A DNA stretch of 62,538 bases from an uncultured Muribaculaceae bacterium. Its GTDB lineage: Bacteria > Bacteroidota > Bacteroidia > Bacteroidales > Muribaculaceae. The notes under the pieces are model-generated. The model ran no database searches. It was not told the DNA's origin and saw only the letters and a program-made list of their open reading frames with translations. Both the position numbers and the translations under genes were made by a program. Where the stretch lies: positions 1 to 62,538 of the forward strand of contig CAJUSZ010000012.1 in the NCBI GenBank assembly GCA_910589425.1. Direction: 5' to 3'. How positions within the stretch are numbered: the stretch's first letter is position 1; the number at the start of each line of letters is the position of its first letter. Positions 1 through 8,871 of this stretch are shown in pieces.

Positions 1-139
1 TTACTACCATCGAATCATCATAAAATTGTCATGTCCTATGGACAAAGATGGAAAGTTAGCTTTTTTTTCCGGCGTGGCCAAGCTTTTTTCCAAGTTTTTA
101 TCCGTCCACATCCGTGAATTTATATTTTATATCTGATTA

Positions 140-745
140 TCAAAAAGGTAACTCATCCATAAACTGGCGACAGGGGCCGAACGATTTCCGGTGGAGCGGA
201 GTGAGGCCGAGGCGTGCTATCGCCTCGCGATGCGCGCGGCTCGGGTAGCCCATGTTGCTTTCCCAGCCGTAGCCGGGATAACGACCGGCCATCTCAAGCA
301 TATACTCATCCCTGTGGGTCTTGGCAAGAACCGAGGCAGCCGCGACGCTCATGTATGTCGCGTCCCCTTTCACCACGGTCGTATAAGGGACGTCTCCGTA
401 AGGCCTGAACCAGTTTCCATCCACAAGGATATGCTCCGGGCGCAGCCGCAACCGGTCGAGGGCGCGCTGCATCCCCGTGATGGACGCATTGAGGATGTTG
501 ATACGGTCTATCTCCTCAGGGCCGACCATCTCCACCGCCCAGCACACCGCCTCCCGTTCGATCACCCGGCGCAGCTCCTCGCGCCTGCGGGCTGTAAGAC
601 GCTTGCTGTCGTCAAGACCGGGCAATTCCAGATCCGGAGGGAGAATCACGGCCGCGCAGCTCACCGGGCCGCACAGACATCCGCGCCCGGCTTCGTCGCA
701 TCCCGCCTCGGCCACATCGGCGATCATATATCTTTTAAGACTCAT
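140..745 (-). CDS. rnhB: Ribonuclease HII
   Basis: Cleaves the RNA strand of RNA-DNA hybrids and removes misincorporated ribonucleotides in the cytoplasm. The 201-residue product has the usual bacterial length. It opens with the DEAGRG signature (residues 17-22), where Asp and Glu bind metal, and carries DSKRL (46-50), a VDGN segment near 109 and SVLAKTHRDEYM near 138, where the later acidic residue sits. The gene lies alone on the minus strand. A good promoter stands 29-60 nt upstream of the ATG. The 139 bases between its stop and the window edge hold no gene I can see and no clear terminator. Confidence 0.97.
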   Translation of the reverse strand: MSLKRYMIADVAEAGCDEAGRGCLCGPVSCAAVILPPDLELPGLDDSKRLTARRREELRRVIEREAVCWAVEMVGPEEIDRINILNASITGMQRALDRLRLRPEHILVDGNWFRPYGDVPYTTVVKGDATYMSVAAASVLAKTHRDEYMLEMAGRYPGYGWESNMGYPSRAHREAIARLGLTPLHRKSFGPCRQFMDELPF

Positions 746-773
746 TACCTGAAATTATGTCTGGTTCGCGATG

Positions 774-804
774 CAAAATTACACTTTTTATCCATATCCC
801 GCAA
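774..804 (-). promoter_or_regulatory. rnhB promoter
   Basis: On the minus strand TAATTTTG (774-781) matches the Bacteroidetes -7 consensus TAnnTTTG. A TTG (802-804) lies 20 bp upstream as the -33 element. Transcription would start about 25 nt before the rnhB ATG. Confidence 0.7.
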
Positions 805-873
805 TGCCCCGCGGTATTGTCAAGATCTGCTGATCCCTTTTTCCGCTCCCGTTGTTATATTTTCAGACACAGC

Positions 874-889
874 ATGCAAACGATTGCAT
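874..889. repeat. Short hairpin palindrome upstream of the protease gene
   Basis: Arms ATGCAA and TTGCAT are separated by ACGA. The site lies between rnhB and the protease start and could be an operator; no other copy was noticed. Confidence 0.35.
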
Positions 890-956
890 ACAGATCGCGA
901 CGCGGAATCACGATCACAAGAGCTATTCAAAACCACTTATACGGAAGGAGGTCAAT

Positions 957-1370
957 GTGAACATTTCATTTAAATCTGGCTTCGATCAATGCGGGATGCC
1001 GCTGGTCTATACCGACGACAGGCGGCTATGTTTCCTGATCGACACGGGCGCGTCCCACAACGTGCTGCTACGCGACGCCTACGTCCGCGAGCGCGACCTG
1101 TTCGGCAAGCGGGGAAAATCCAACTATCTCATCGGGATGGAGGGAACCCCTGAGGATGTCTTCATCGTGGACGGCGCGATCACGATAGGCGGACAGACTC
1201 TCACGACCAGTTTCGGTGTACTCGACGCTTCCCGTGCGATGGAGACCGTGCGCATTATCACCGGGCTGACAATCGACGGCGCACTCGGGGCCGATTTCCT
1301 GCGGAGCAATGCCCTTTCAGTGGATTTCGGCTCACTCTCGCTCCATTCCGGTTCAGACAGCCGACGCTGA
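957..1370 (+). CDS. Small retropepsin-like aspartic protease
   Basis: A 137-residue, single-domain protein with the aspartyl protease motif FLIDTGASHNVL near residues 24-35 (Asp-Thr-Gly-Ala). A later GALGADFLRSN segment resembles the second conserved block of retropepsin-like folds. One copy of the motif implies an active homodimer, as known for retroviral proteases. I chose the GTG at 957 because AAGGAGG sits directly before it; an in-frame ATG at 852 would add 35 residues of poor coding quality. There is no signal peptide or membrane segment. The gene is convergent with the export operon across a bidirectional terminator. The substrate is unknown. Confidence 0.8.
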   Translation: MNISFKSGFDQCGMPLVYTDDRRLCFLIDTGASHNVLLRDAYVRERDLFGKRGKSNYLIGMEGTPEDVFIVDGAITIGGQTLTTSFGVLDASRAMETVRIITGLTIDGALGADFLRSNALSVDFGSLSLHSGSDSRR

Positions 1371-1392
1371 CACAAGCCGGTGGATCTGAAAA

Positions 1393-1430
1393 AGGCTGCA
1401 CTTCAAAAAAAGCGCAGCCTACTGATTTTT
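1393..1430. terminator. Bidirectional terminator
   Basis: AGGCTGC (1393-1399) pairs with GCAGCCT (1414-1420). T-rich tracts follow on both strands (GATTTTT on plus, TTTTC on minus), which suits its place between the converging protease and ABC permease genes. Confidence 0.7.
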
Positions 1431-1442
1431 ATTGCTTCCCGG

Positions 1443-2639
1443 TCATTTGCGCGGCCTGGCCCAGAGCGTAGGCCGGATCACCCATCTGCGCACACAATAA
1501 CCGGCCACAAGATAGACCGCCGCGAGAATCCAGAGGTTGATATATTCCGTCCTAACCTGAGCGAGCGTAGCCCCGTTGGTGTTCATCCGTATGAATCCCT
1601 CCACGCCCCATGTGGCCGGGACAAGATCCCCGACAAACCGCCAGAAACCGGGCATCGCATAGCGGGGCCATGTGAGCCCCGACAGGAAGAGGAACGCCAC
1701 GGAAGTGGCCACCCACAGCACAAAGACCGACTCACGCTCCCACACCACTGCCTGGAAACAGAATCCCAGACCGAGACACGCTATCACCATAGGGAGAATG
1801 AACATGAATATCTCCGCCGGATCTCCGGCCATCGGAAACGAGAATATCAGGGGGATATAGTGCAGCAGGAAGATGATGGGGACAATCAGGATCGTGATAT
1901 AGCAGAGCATCTCCCCGGCCATCGCCATCGAGGTCGATCTGGGACGCACGGCGGCTCCGTAGCCTGTAAGTCCGGGATTTTCCCTGCGGGCACCTCCGGC
2001 CATTCCGGAAGCGAGGATGATGCACTGGTGAAGGATCAGCACCACCACACCCGGCATCACGAAGGAGTCAAACCCATTCTCGATGTTGCCCATCGACACA
2101 TTCTCGATCGGCAGAGGGTCGCCTGTGGAGATCGTCGTGGCGATCGGGATCTCGCTGTCGATCTTTTCGGCGAGCAGTTCGGCTCCCATCTCCTGGGCCA
2201 CATTGGTGGCGGCCACGAGAAAACCTCTGTAACGCAGCAGCAGGCTCATGTCGCAATACATGGCGGCCGGCGACTGCTCTCCGCGCCCGAGCTTGCGGGA
2301 GAATCCCTCGGGAATCTCGAGTATGCCGTAGCAGTCATGCTCATGCATGGCGCGCTGCGCTTCGTGAAGATCGGAGGCATAGCCCGTGATCCACACTTCC
2401 TGACAGGCATCGAGATTGCGCACGAGTTCGCGGCTACGGGCGGTGCGGTCGTGATCCACGACAACCATCCTCACATCGCGGACCACTTCGGGATTGTAGA
2501 TCAGCGAGTAGATCACCGGATAAGCGAGCGGCAGAAAGAGGAAGAAAAGCACGATGCCCCCGTCGTGGAACACAAACCGGAATTCCCGGAAGTATTCACC
2601 GACGAGATCGTACAGATGACTTTTTATATATTTCCACAT
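1443..2639 (-). CDS. ABC-2 type permease, export operon gene 4
   Basis: Membrane subunit of an ABC-2 type exporter (YhhJ/YbhR-like), 398 residues. It has an N-terminal membrane segment (about residues 29-49), a large extracytoplasmic domain, and a C-terminal block of five or six hydrophobic helices beginning near PGVVVLILHQCIILASGM. It is the last gene of a minus-strand operon, 20 nt after the paralogous permease at 2660. No ATP-binding subunit is encoded in the cluster, so the two permeases must borrow an ATPase or work otherwise. Likely cargo (drugs, lipids or polymers) cannot be told from the sequence. Confidence 0.88.
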   Translation of the reverse strand: MWKYIKSHLYDLVGEYFREFRFVFHDGGIVLFFLFLPLAYPVIYSLIYNPEVVRDVRMVVVDHDRTARSRELVRNLDACQEVWITGYASDLHEAQRAMHEHDCYGILEIPEGFSRKLGRGEQSPAAMYCDMSLLLRYRGFLVAATNVAQEMGAELLAEKIDSEIPIATTISTGDPLPIENVSMGNIENGFDSFVMPGVVVLILHQCIILASGMAGGARRENPGLTGYGAAVRPRSTSMAMAGEMLCYITILIVPIIFLLHYIPLIFSFPMAGDPAEIFMFILPMVIACLGLGFCFQAVVWERESVFVLWVATSVAFLFLSGLTWPRYAMPGFWRFVGDLVPATWGVEGFIRMNTNGATLAQVRTEYINLWILAAVYLVAGYCVRRWVIRPTLWARPRK

Positions 2640-2659
2640 AGTCTTTCTTTAGAGTGTGT

Positions 2660-3832
2660 TTACGGGATGTAGACCGGACGGCGCATGGCCCGCTTGATGT
2701 TCCACAGCATTGTCAGCGGCAGCAGCATGAATATGATGTAGGCCACATACCATATCCTCGAATAATAGACCGGAATGCCATTCAGCGCCTGGTCTATGTA
2801 TATGAGGAAATTATAACGTATCGGAAGGATCCAGCTGAATATGCCCAGCGACGGATACATGCTCTCCACCGGAAACGAGAACGCGGCCAGCGAGAAGGAG
2901 AGGATGCCCAGCAGCGCCGACACCGACAGCGACAGGCGAAGATTGGGCAGCACTCCGAAGAAGAACACTCCGAGCCCCTGCGAGGCAAGCACGAACATGA
3001 TCTCCGAAAGTGTGAGCCACCACCACGACCCGTGCATAGGATAGGCATTCCAGCGGAACAGCCACGATTCCATGAAGACCACCAGCACGATCCAGATTAT
3101 CGTCTGCGGAAGAAGTTTGGCGGCGAGAGCCTTGACTATCGACCCGTCGGCCATGTCGAGCAGACGCCTCGACGATCCGTATTTGATCTCCTGCCCGAGA
3201 CTGAAGCAGGTTACGAGGAATATCATCAGCTGAAGCGCGCACGGGATGAACGAGTTGCAAAGATATATCGCGTAGTCGAGCCACGGGTTCCCCAGCGGAC
3301 GCGCCGAGATGTTGACCGGCATCAGCAGCGCCGAGGGATTGACTTCGGCTCCGGCCGCGTCAAGCACCGAGACCGCTATCCCCGCCTTGGCGTATGTGGC
3401 CGTGGCCTTGAACGTCTTGAACAGCAGGGAAGCCGGCACATAATAGGTCATGTTCGTGTAGAACGTGATCACGGGTTTGCGGCCGGCAAGAAGATCGGAC
3501 TGGAAATTCTCCGGGATCAGGAAGAATCCGAATATCGATCCCTCCTGCATGTCATGGCGCGCCTCGGTGTAGCTTCCGCAGCTTTCGGTGAGTTCCACCA
3601 TCTGCATGCTGGCAAGGCTCTGGGTGATCTGGCGCGACATGGCCGAACCGTCGCGGTCCACTATCGCCGCCGGCACCTGCTCCGGCAGTCCCTCCTCCAT
3701 CAGATTGGCGAGAAAGAGGAAAAAGAACAGCGGCAGCAGGAAGAACCCGACCCAGTAAAGCGGCCGGCGCACTATCTGGAGCAGGCTCCTGACGAATATC
3801 GCCTTGAATCCTTTTTGTGGTAATTCTTTCAT
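2660..3832 (-). CDS. ABC-2 type permease, export operon gene 3
   Basis: A 390-residue permease of the same architecture as the next gene in the operon: a membrane segment at about residues 25-45, an extracytoplasmic domain, then a C-terminal set of hydrophobic helices. Both proteins carry a PAAIVDRDGS / RMVVVDHDRT-type strand after the first helix, typical of this ABC-2 subgroup. The pair probably forms a heterodimeric inner-membrane channel. The gap to the fusion-protein gene upstream is 29 nt. AGAGTGTGTTT just past its stop (about 2650-2660) resembles the terminal repeats of the MITE-like elements elsewhere in the window. Confidence 0.88.
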   Translation of the reverse strand: MKELPQKGFKAIFVRSLLQIVRRPLYWVGFFLLPLFFFLFLANLMEEGLPEQVPAAIVDRDGSAMSRQITQSLASMQMVELTESCGSYTEARHDMQEGSIFGFFLIPENFQSDLLAGRKPVITFYTNMTYYVPASLLFKTFKATATYAKAGIAVSVLDAAGAEVNPSALLMPVNISARPLGNPWLDYAIYLCNSFIPCALQLMIFLVTCFSLGQEIKYGSSRRLLDMADGSIVKALAAKLLPQTIIWIVLVVFMESWLFRWNAYPMHGSWWWLTLSEIMFVLASQGLGVFFFGVLPNLRLSLSVSALLGILSFSLAAFSFPVESMYPSLGIFSWILPIRYNFLIYIDQALNGIPVYYSRIWYVAYIIFMLLPLTMLWNIKRAMRRPVYIP

Positions 3833-3861
3833 TATTCAGATGAAGGGGGAATGGGGGGTTA

Positions 3862-4899
3862 TCACTGCTCGAGTATGACCGACATGCCGGGGCGGAAATT
3901 CTCTATCGGCTTTTCCGGACGGGCCTTGATCTGGAAAGTGCGGGCGTCGTAGTCGCCGGTGGACTTGGTGGCCTGCCAGTTGGCGTATGTGCCGAGATCG
4001 CGGATATAGAAGACGGTCATCTCCTCGGTCTTGTCCAGAGCCGGGATCCTGACCTTGATCTTTGTCCCCTCCTTTATGTTCTTGAGCAGGTTTTCCCTCA
4101 CGTTGAACACAGCCCAGTAGTCTTTCTTCTGAAGCGTCATGATCGGGGCACCGGTGGCCACAAGCTCGCTCACATTGGGATAGATCACGGTGATCACGCC
4201 GTCGCACGGAGCGATAAGCACCTGATCCTCGAGGATGGCGCCAACTTCCTTCACTCCGCCACGCGCAGCCGTAACCATCGCCCCTGCGGCCTGTTTGTCC
4301 TCTTTCTGCGCCCCGGCCTTGGCAAGCTCATACTGGCTTCTGGCCGCGGCCTCGCCGGCTTTGGCGGCCTCGTAGGCGGCCTTGGCCTCGTCGCGCTTCT
4401 GCTCGCTGACCACACCCTGGGCGAAGAGATTCTGCATACGGTCGTAGGTCTTGCGGGCTATCCCGCTGGCGGCCACAGCCTGCTGGTAGACATCACCGGC
4501 CGACTCGATGATCTGGCTCCGGGTTCCGGCGTCGACCTTGGCGTTGGTAGCCGCGGCCACATCCTCCATCGCCCGGGCCTGCTCCATCTTGGCCTCGACG
4601 AGCGAGGAATGGATCCGCACCAGCGTGTCGCCGGCCTTCACTTCCTGTCCCTCCTCCACATACAGCTCGGCCACTCGTCCGGGGAGCTTGCCTGAGATCC
4701 TGATCTCCGTGGCGTCGCCCTGTCCCTGCACGGTGTCGGGTCCCTGCTTGATGCAGAGGAAACCCACTATCGCCATTGCCGAGAGGATGGCGAGTATGAT
4801 GATTATCGTTACGATCAGCACACGATCCTTGCGTTCCACAGCCTGCGGATCCACATAGGAGGCTGCCGGTGTTTTGGTTGTCTGGTTATTATTGTCCAT
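3862..4899 (-). CDS. HlyD-family membrane fusion protein
   Basis: Periplasmic adaptor of a tripartite export system, 345 residues. One N-terminal membrane helix (about 28-52) is followed by a biotinyl-lipoyl-like segment (ISGKLPGRVAELYVEEGQEVKAGDTLVRI), a long Ala/Lys/Glu-rich coiled coil (about 105-215), the second lipoyl half (VLIAPCDGVIT) and a beta-barrel C-terminus. It sits between the TolC-like gene (27 nt away) and the two permeases, which fits a YhiI/EmrA-like bridge between the inner and outer membranes. The family assignment is firm; the exported substrate is not known. Confidence 0.92.
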   Translation of the reverse strand: MDNNNQTTKTPAASYVDPQAVERKDRVLIVTIIIILAILSAMAIVGFLCIKQGPDTVQGQGDATEIRISGKLPGRVAELYVEEGQEVKAGDTLVRIHSSLVEAKMEQARAMEDVAAATNAKVDAGTRSQIIESAGDVYQQAVAASGIARKTYDRMQNLFAQGVVSEQKRDEAKAAYEAAKAGEAAARSQYELAKAGAQKEDKQAAGAMVTAARGGVKEVGAILEDQVLIAPCDGVITVIYPNVSELVATGAPIMTLQKKDYWAVFNVRENLLKNIKEGTKIKVRIPALDKTEEMTVFYIRDLGTYANWQATKSTGDYDARTFQIKARPEKPIENFRPGMSVILEQ

Positions 4900-4926
4900 A
4901 GCGGTATGATTTTTTCAGTTAACTGG

Positions 4927-6363
4927 TTAATAGGAGAGCGTGCCGAGGACTTTCGACAGATATACATTGCAGAGGCGTATCCCTATCTCGGCGTCGATAC
5001 GCTCCGAGTTGGCCTTGAGCCATGCCGTCTGGGCGCCGATCACATCGTCAGTGGTCAGCACTCCCTCGCGGAATCCGATCTGCGCGTTGCGCAGGTTCTC
5101 GTCGGCGGCGCGCATGTTGCTGACGGTCATCTCATACGTCTTGAAGGCCTCCTGATAGGAGAACTTGGCCTGCTTCACCTGAAGCTCCACCTTTTCCTCG
5201 GCGTCGGCGAGCGCCAGCTCGGCGATTTTCGATGTGGACTGCGAAGCCTTGTAACTGTTGTAGCGGCCTCCCCAGTGCCAGAGCGGTATGGTGAGCGCTG
5301 CGCCGATGCTGAATCCTCCTCCGAATTTCTTCTCGAATCCATGATTGACGTTGGGGTTCGAGAAGCTGTAGGCTCCTACGATGGCCAGCTTTGGAAGCAT
5401 GTTGCCCAGTTCGAGTTTCGATTTGTGGCGGGCTATGTCGATCCCGTGGCGCATGGCCGCCAGATCCTGGCGCGAGGCATAGACGTCCTCCATATTGTAA
5501 GTCAGTTCACGCGGCATCCGCTCGGTGGCGTTCAGCTCCTCGTCGGTGAGTTCCATCGGAGTGTCGACCGGCACTCCGCAGATCTGCGCGAGAGCCATTC
5601 TGGAGAGAGTCAGTCCGTTGTCCACCTTGGTCAGCGTGATGCACGCCTCGTTATATTTCACCTGCACCTGAAGGGAGTCGCTCCTTGTGGCCACCCCCTC
5701 GCGCAGCATCGCCCTCACGTTGGAGCGCAGCGAATCCACCAGATTCACAAAACTCTCGGCAAGCCGTTTCTTTTCCTTGAGCGAGACCACCTGCCAGTAG
5801 GCCTCGTCGACGGCGTAGACCACATCCTGCACGGCGGAATTACGCATCGCCACGGCCAGCTTCTCGGCATACTTCGTGATCTGGTTCAGCGCCCTGATCT
5901 GGCCGCCCATATAGACGGGCTGCGTCAGGGTGAATGCTCCGGCAAAGACGTTGTGTGTGTCGTAGCTCATGGCCTCTTTCGGGATCACGGCCACTTCCGA
6001 CGGGATATAGGATCCGGTCTCCGGATTCTTCACCGGGATTCCGTCGGGTCCGGTCAGCAGATTGGGGTTGTATTTTCCGGTGGCCGGATCGAACTTCATC
6101 GTGGGCAGCATGGCATTCTCGGCCAGCAGCTCGATCTGATTCTGATTATACATATATGTCCCGGTGAAATCTATTCCGGGCAGATAGGCGGCCACGGCTG
6201 CCTTTTTCCTGTAGCCCGCGCCAGTAATACCCTCTTCGGCCATTCGGATCGCCTTGTTGTTGCGCACAGCCATGCTGCGGCATGAATCGAGCGACACCGT
6301 CTGCGCCGTCCCGGCCGACACGCTGACCGCCGCGAGGATGATGGGGATGATACCTTTTCGCAT
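4927..6363 (-). CDS. TolC-family outer-membrane efflux protein
   Basis: Outer-membrane channel of the export system and first gene of the operon, 478 residues from the chosen start. I took the ATG at 6363, not the one at 6408, because it begins a normal signal peptide (MRKGIIPIILAAVSVSAGTA). The body shows the repeated helical pattern of TolC proteins, with paired segments such as NNKAIRMAEEGI and NAQIGFREGVLTTDDVIGAQTAWLKA. A candidate -7 box, TAAATTTG on the minus strand at 6484-6491, would give a leader of about 115 nt. Downstream genes encode the fusion protein and two permeases. Confidence 0.92.
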   Translation of the reverse strand: MRKGIIPIILAAVSVSAGTAQTVSLDSCRSMAVRNNKAIRMAEEGITGAGYRKKAAVAAYLPGIDFTGTYMYNQNQIELLAENAMLPTMKFDPATGKYNPNLLTGPDGIPVKNPETGSYIPSEVAVIPKEAMSYDTHNVFAGAFTLTQPVYMGGQIRALNQITKYAEKLAVAMRNSAVQDVVYAVDEAYWQVVSLKEKKRLAESFVNLVDSLRSNVRAMLREGVATRSDSLQVQVKYNEACITLTKVDNGLTLSRMALAQICGVPVDTPMELTDEELNATERMPRELTYNMEDVYASRQDLAAMRHGIDIARHKSKLELGNMLPKLAIVGAYSFSNPNVNHGFEKKFGGGFSIGAALTIPLWHWGGRYNSYKASQSTSKIAELALADAEEKVELQVKQAKFSYQEAFKTYEMTVSNMRAADENLRNAQIGFREGVLTTDDVIGAQTAWLKANSERIDAEIGIRLCNVYLSKVLGTLSY

Positions 6364-6840
6364 AAATTCGTTGATATAGCCCGGTCTTGACCGAATGTGG
6401 AATCTCAAGGGGGAAAGACCGGTGTATTATATGGATTCTTTTCCTAAGAGCGTATATGGATTTAATACACTCTAAAATCTTTACAAATTTACAGCCATTT
6501 TGTTTAACATACCCGTTCTGGAAGACCCTTTTATTGAAAATCGGTGAAATCGACCAAGTTTTTCACTGCTCTTTCCAACATCCACTGCCGCAAACATTCA
6601 CTGACATTATTAAACGAACTAATTGCGCATGTAGATGTTTTTTAGCATTTCATAAACACAATCAACTTACTCATGGGCAAAATCGTGAAGGAATAATCGG
6701 GTAAATTACCCGTAAAACCGGGCCGACAAGCATGTCCCGCATGAGAAGATACGCTCCTCGTGCGGGACAATTGCTACAAGGAACGCTGATTTTTTCACAA
6801 ATTTGGTGTAATTTTGCAAAGTCAAAGAGATAATCCATAA
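6364..6840. other. Intergenic region with hairpins and a repeat remnant
   Basis: No convincing gene; a 105-codon plus-strand ORF starting at 6387 looks random. It holds a MITE terminal-repeat remnant (about 6446-6473), a perfect palindrome CGGGTAA-A-TTACCCG (6698-6712), a 9-bp hairpin TGTCCCGCA/TGCGGGACA (6733-6769) and the promoter of the next gene. Confidence 0.6.
6809..6816 (+). promoter_or_regulatory. -7 box for the TIM-barrel gene
   Basis: TAATTTTG matches TAnnTTTG and ends 24 nt before the ATG. No clear -33 TTTG stands at the right distance, so activation or a different factor is possible. Confidence 0.55.
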
Positions 6841-7521
6841 ATGAGCCAGACAACCAAACCGACACCGAATCTTGTGGTGATGCTCACCCACAACGACCTC
6901 ACCGTATCAAATGCAGAGGAAATCTTCAACAGATGCATGAATTCCAAAGCCCGGTTCTGGGGAATGAAAGAGGAGCCGCTGCCCCTGCCCAGAATGAAAA
7001 CGCTCTACGCCGCAATGAAGAAGAGCGGCGTGGGCACGGTACTCGAAGTGGTGGCCTACGACGAGGAAGCCGGGATGAAAGGCGCCCGGATGGGGGCCGC
7101 CTGCGGATGCGACATCCTGATGGGGACAAAATTCCACCGCTCGATCGCCGACTTCTGCTCAGACAACGGAATCCGCTACATGCCTTTTGTCGGATCGATA
7201 ACCGGCAGGCCATCACGCCTCTTCGGGTCGGCCGAGGAAATGGTGGAGGAAGCCCTCGAAGCCATAGAATACGGCGCATGGGGAGTGGATCTGCTCGGCT
7301 ACAGATATGTGGGAGACGCCGCGGCTCTCAACAAGACGATCGTCGAAAGCATCAGCGCCCCGGTCTGCATAGCCGGAAGCATCGACAGCTTCAGCCGCCT
7401 CGACGAAGTGAGACAGACCGCCCCCTGGGGATTCACTATCGGGAGCGCTTTCTTCAACAACCGGTTCGGAGATGACTTCTCAAGCCAGATCGACGCCGTG
7501 ATCGACCACCTCGGCCGCTGA
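6841..7521 (+). CDS. TIM-barrel-like hypothetical protein
   Basis: A 226-residue soluble protein of a conserved but uncharacterised family. The strand-loop rhythm resembles a ribulose-phosphate-binding (beta-alpha)8 barrel: VVMLTHND (strand 1), TVLEVVAYD, CDILMGTKF, IRYMPFVGS, WGVDLLGYRYVG, VCIAGSIDS and WGFTIGSAFF. The last two look like a phosphate-binding pair. I recall relatives annotated as 4-hydroxythreonine-4-phosphate dehydrogenase, but nothing here supports that reaction. It is followed after 15 nt by a protein kinase gene on the same strand, so the two are probably co-transcribed. The fold is likely; the substrate is unknown. Confidence 0.7.
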   Translation: MSQTTKPTPNLVVMLTHNDLTVSNAEEIFNRCMNSKARFWGMKEEPLPLPRMKTLYAAMKKSGVGTVLEVVAYDEEAGMKGARMGAACGCDILMGTKFHRSIADFCSDNGIRYMPFVGSITGRPSRLFGSAEEMVEEALEAIEYGAWGVDLLGYRYVGDAAALNKTIVESISAPVCIAGSIDSFSRLDEVRQTAPWGFTIGSAFFNNRFGDDFSSQIDAVIDHLGR

Positions 7522-7536
7522 CATCCTCTTGTTGTA

Positions 7537-8850
7537 ATGGCAAACGGCAATCCATCAGGATTCGGACAGGAATTCAGGGAGTCTTCACAAGACTCGGCCG
7601 AGGCGCAGTTCATCCCGGAGAATATCTGCGGGGAGGGAGCCGGCTGCAAGGTCTATCGAGTGAGATTGGACGGGCTGCTGGTAGCCGTCAAACGCCTGTC
7701 AGAAGCCCAGCGCCTCAATGCCACATTCGTAGCCGCCTACCGGAAGGAATTTGAAATAGGCCGGAGGCTCAGACACGATGCCCTGCCCGTCTATCACGGG
7801 CTGAGGGCTGACACTGAGGAAGTCTACATCGTGATGGACTTCGTGGACGGTGTAACCGTGGAGGACTGTCTGGACACCGCCGAGGGAAAGGCTTATCTCA
7901 GCGACGGGGAGAATCTGGGAAAGTTTCTGTCGCAGGTGCTGGATGCCGTTGCCTATCTCCACCGCAGCGGAGTGGTCCATTGCGACCTGAAACCGTCCAA
8001 CATCATGCTTCGCCGCAGCGACTGCTCGGCGATGATCATCGATCTTGACAAGGCCTATCGCGACACACACGATCTGACCCACGGCGGCACTCCAGGGATC
8101 AGCGATGCCATCCCGGGGCATGAGAAACCCGACGCAGGAAAAGATCTCGCCGCTCTCGGCAGGATACTGGATGTGATAATGAGCCGCACCGGCAACGCCG
8201 CATCGCGTAAATTCCGACGTTTCCGCAAGCTATGCGACGCGCCGGACATTTCGGCCGCCAAACTGCGCGCCGCATTGCCAACACCGGCCAAGCCTGCGAA
8301 AACAGCGGCGATATGGAGCGTCGCGCTTGTCAACTTAACCTTTATCGGCATGGCGTTCTTTTACTACGGACACAAAGAGACAGCCGACACCCGGGAACTT
8401 CCAGTCCGGGACACCGCAGAGCAAATCAGCCACGATTCCATCGGAACCGGAATGAGCCGGAACGAGACTGCCTCAAGAACGGCCGCAGCGAAAGAATCAC
8501 ACACGGCAACGGCTGAAAAAGGGGATGAGATAAGGGAATTTGATTCCAGGATGGCCAAATACATAAAAGAGACGGAATCCGCCACTGCCGCCCTGCGGTC
8601 CGGTAAGCTGACAGACACTGAAATTCAGAATCTGGCCTCGCGTGTGTCCGATCTGTATCTCTCTGCCTCGGATGAAATAAAAGAGGACTACAGGAAGAGG
8701 TTTCCCGCCGCCTCGGAATCGGACGTATATCTTGCCCTGACAAAAGCTTTGGGAAGCAGCCGCACTTTCCAGATCATGCAGTCGTTCAACAAAGAACTGA
8801 TGGACACAGTCAATGCGCGGTTGGCGAAACTCGACGCATCCCGCAAGTAA
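7537..8850 (+). CDS. Membrane-anchored Ser/Thr protein kinase
   Basis: A 437-residue Hanks-type kinase. The glycine-rich loop is GEGAGCKVY (about 33-40), the ATP-binding lysine is in VAVKRL (K52), the catalytic loop reads VVHCDLKPSN (D150, with Cys in place of the Arg of HRD), and the metal-binding Asp lies in IIDLDKA, where DFG has become DLD. Residues 257-278 form one membrane helix. The rest is a polar, probably extracytoplasmic domain rich in Ala, Ser and Glu with coiled-coil character. Losing the HRD Arg is common in kinases not regulated by activation-loop phosphorylation. It follows the TIM-barrel gene by 15 nt. Confidence 0.88.
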   Translation: MANGNPSGFGQEFRESSQDSAEAQFIPENICGEGAGCKVYRVRLDGLLVAVKRLSEAQRLNATFVAAYRKEFEIGRRLRHDALPVYHGLRADTEEVYIVMDFVDGVTVEDCLDTAEGKAYLSDGENLGKFLSQVLDAVAYLHRSGVVHCDLKPSNIMLRRSDCSAMIIDLDKAYRDTHDLTHGGTPGISDAIPGHEKPDAGKDLAALGRILDVIMSRTGNAASRKFRRFRKLCDAPDISAAKLRAALPTPAKPAKTAAIWSVALVNLTFIGMAFFYYGHKETADTRELPVRDTAEQISHDSIGTGMSRNETASRTAAAKESHTATAEKGDEIREFDSRMAKYIKETESATAALRSGKLTDTEIQNLASRVSDLYLSASDEIKEDYRKRFPAASESDVYLALTKALGSSRTFQIMQSFNKELMDTVNARLAKLDASRK

Positions 8851-8871
8851 TAATAACGTGTCTGATAAAAT

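Noticed and set aside
1380..2672. 430-codon plus-strand open frame opposite the ABC permease
   Set aside because: Antisense shadow: rich in His/Arg, no family features, while the minus frame gives a clear membrane protein. GC-rich codon use opens such frames throughout the window.
4906..6285. 459-codon plus-strand open frame opposite TolC
   Set aside because: Antisense shadow of the efflux protein; low-complexity His/Leu/Gly content.
6387..6704. 105-codon plus-strand frame in the TolC upstream region
   Set aside because: No ribosome site, no family, and it overlaps repeat and palindrome sequences; looks random.
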